From assembly GCA_021732245.1 (NCBI GenBank), contig JAKFVJ010000435.1, positions 1-6,981 of the forward strand: a stretch of 6,981 bases of DNA, read 5' to 3'. Each line of letters opens with the position of its first letter. Within the stretch, counting starts at the first letter, position 1. Source of the DNA: Candidatus Obscuribacterales bacterium (lineage in GTDB: Bacteria; Cyanobacteriota; Vampirovibrionia; Obscuribacterales; Obscuribacteraceae). Shown here in pieces: positions 5,929-6,981 of the stretch. The notes under the pieces were generated by a model. It was not told the origin of the DNA and searched no databases. It was given only the letters and a program-made list of their open reading frames with translations. The translations under genes and the position numbers were made by a program.

Positions 5929-6981
5929 TGACCTTTAGATTTACCGGATTTGTTTTTCGGTGTCTTCCCGCCCGGTGTATCCGTACCTTCTCCAGTTTCG
6001 ATCATAGACAGGTTAATGCCGCGGCTGGACAATTCAGCCAAATAAAGCTTGACCGGCACATGAATTTCTTGAGCCAGAACACCTTTTTCTTCAATGTCTC
6101 CACGAGCCATCATTTGAGCCACAATGGACAATGGGAAAGCATTCATGCGCGCAGCCGCTAAAATTCCTGCACCTTGATCCATATAGTCCATGCATTCCCA
6201 AACCATTTCTACAGGCTTGTCGTCCTTAAGTCCATTAATGGTTACTCGTATCAAAACAACGTCAGGCTCAGTCGGTGCGTGCGCCTCAATAAGCTTGTCT
6301 AGCAGTGCACGCGGCGCAATGGACACCCCATCAACCTTCATCTCAGAAGCAGAGAAAAGTCCAAGATCACGCAAGAGTCTTACTTGCGAACTGTAACCTG
6401 GATAATGCAGCATTTTAAAATCCAAGTTTTGAATTTTGCCGGCCATTGTCCATGCCAGACGCGACATGCCGCCGGATGTATTGAATGCTTCCAGATGCCC
6501 GAATGGTTGCGGAAACTCAATAGACTCAACTTCAGTTACTGAAGGTAAACGCAACATTTTGCCATCGCGAATGAGAGTTGATTCCTCAACAAACTCGTTT
6601 ATCAAACGCTCGCTGGAAATAATAGGTGTTTGCGAGAGTTCAACGTTTGACTCAACGGGAAGCGCACCTACAAGAAAGCGAACTTGATAAACATCCATTT
6701 CCTGCATCGCCGTGGCGGCAAGTATGGATACCATACCAGGAGCCAGACCCGCACCTGGAATAATTGCCACTCCGGCACTTTTTGCGACTTCATCTAAGAG
6801 GAATTGCTTGCGCAGCTCTTCTTCATCACCACCAAGATCACAGTAATCACAGCCTGCTTCAAGTGCAAGCTTCGCCAATTCATAGTTGTGTCTAGGTGAC
6901 AAACAGGAAATAACTACATCAGAGCGAGACATCAGCCCCTTCAGATCGTTTAATTGAGAGATGTCCAGCGCGCAAGGGACT
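5925..6981 (-). CDS. Lysine 6-dehydrogenase/saccharopine dehydrogenase-like enzyme (5' end missing)
   Basis: The visible 351 residues run in frame from base 6980 to the TGA at 5925-5927; the reading frame stays open to the window edge, so the ATG at 6932 is internal. Missing are the N-terminal Rossmann glycine loop and about the first hundred residues. Visible residues 17-60 show the end of the NAD(P) domain: DVVISCLSPRHNYELAKLAL and AGCDYCDLGGD. Then comes AIIPGAGLAPGM (about 72-83) and the saccharopine dehydrogenase-like C-terminal domain, with HLEAFNTSGG, LDFKMLHYPGY and the MNAFPLSIVAQMMARG segment followed by IEEKGVLAQE. These match the lysine 6-dehydrogenase-like branch, which oxidatively deaminates lysine at the epsilon position with NAD+. 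The true substrate could be another amino acid. A 20-odd residue Gly/Lys/Thr-rich tail (TPGGKTPKNKSGKSKGQ) is unusual. It heads the visible operon, coupled to the stress protein by ATGA. Confidence 0.88.
   Translation of the reverse strand, partial: VPCALDISQLNDLKGLMSRSDVVISCLSPRHNYELAKLALEAGCDYCDLGGDEEELRKQFLLDEVAKSAGVAIIPGAGLAPGMVSILAATAMQEMDVYQVRFLVGALPVESNVELSQTPIISSERLINEFVEESTLIRDGKMLRLPSVTEVESIEFPQPFGHLEAFNTSGGMSRLAWTMAGKIQNLDFKMLHYPGYSSQVRLLRDLGLFSASEMKVDGVSIAPRALLDKLIEAHAPTEPDVVLIRVTINGLKDDKPVEMVWECMDYMDQGAGILAAARMNAFPLSIVAQMMARGDIEEKGVLAQEIHVPVKLYLAELSSRGINLSMIETGEGTDTPGGKTPKNKSGKSKGQ

Noticed and set aside
6930..6932. ATG at 6930-6932 as the start of the dehydrogenase
   Set aside because: The frame is open upstream to the window edge and encodes plausible family sequence (DISQLNDLKGL before SRSDVVISCL). 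The N-terminal NAD(P)-binding half would otherwise be missing.

Overview
This is a bacterial chromosomal segment of moderate G+C (mid-40s percent by eye, not computed) with tightly packed genes and short gaps. There are no rRNA, tRNA, CRISPR or transposase signals. The lineage cannot be fixed from the sequence. The protein families present are spread across environmental soil and water bacteria, and I do not name a taxon.

Left part, plus strand (1-2545). The window opens in the 3' end of a glyoxalase II-like metallo-beta-lactamase hydrolase. An NmrA-type NAD(P)-binding oxidoreductase follows 5 nt later. After an 80-nt gap with a good promoter comes a two-gene operon: an ArsR-family repressor overlapping, by 17 bp, a protein made of two fused AHSA1/SRPBCC domains.

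Centre, minus strand (2550-4159). A complete hipBA-type toxin-antitoxin operon converges on the SRPBCC gene, with 4 nt between the stop codons. HipB (75 aa, XRE/y4mF type) overlaps HipA (417 aa, kinase motifs intact) by 4 bp. The 132-bp region upstream of hipB holds three near-identical 16-bp palindromes, CTTACCGTACGGTAAG or a one-base variant. They start exactly 50 bp apart and sit around a recognisable promoter; they are the likely HipB operators.

Right part, minus strand (4160-6981). Three coupled genes follow in transcription order: a lysine 6-dehydrogenase/saccharopine dehydrogenase-like enzyme (5' end outside the window), a two-domain universal stress protein with degraded nucleotide-binding motifs, and a membrane-anchored ClpP-fold serine protease of the SDH proteinase family. 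Overlaps or gaps of 4 bp and 11 nt indicate one transcript.

The most interesting signal is the perfect 10-bp core of the hipBA operators, ACCGTACGGT. It recurs once more, 2.8 kb away, between the -35 and -10 elements of the arsR-SRPBCC promoter. This suggests that the HipB antitoxin (or HipBA) may also control the neighbouring operon. The arsR promoter carries a second, different perfect palindrome, TTATCCGGATAA, which may be the ArsR repressor's own site.
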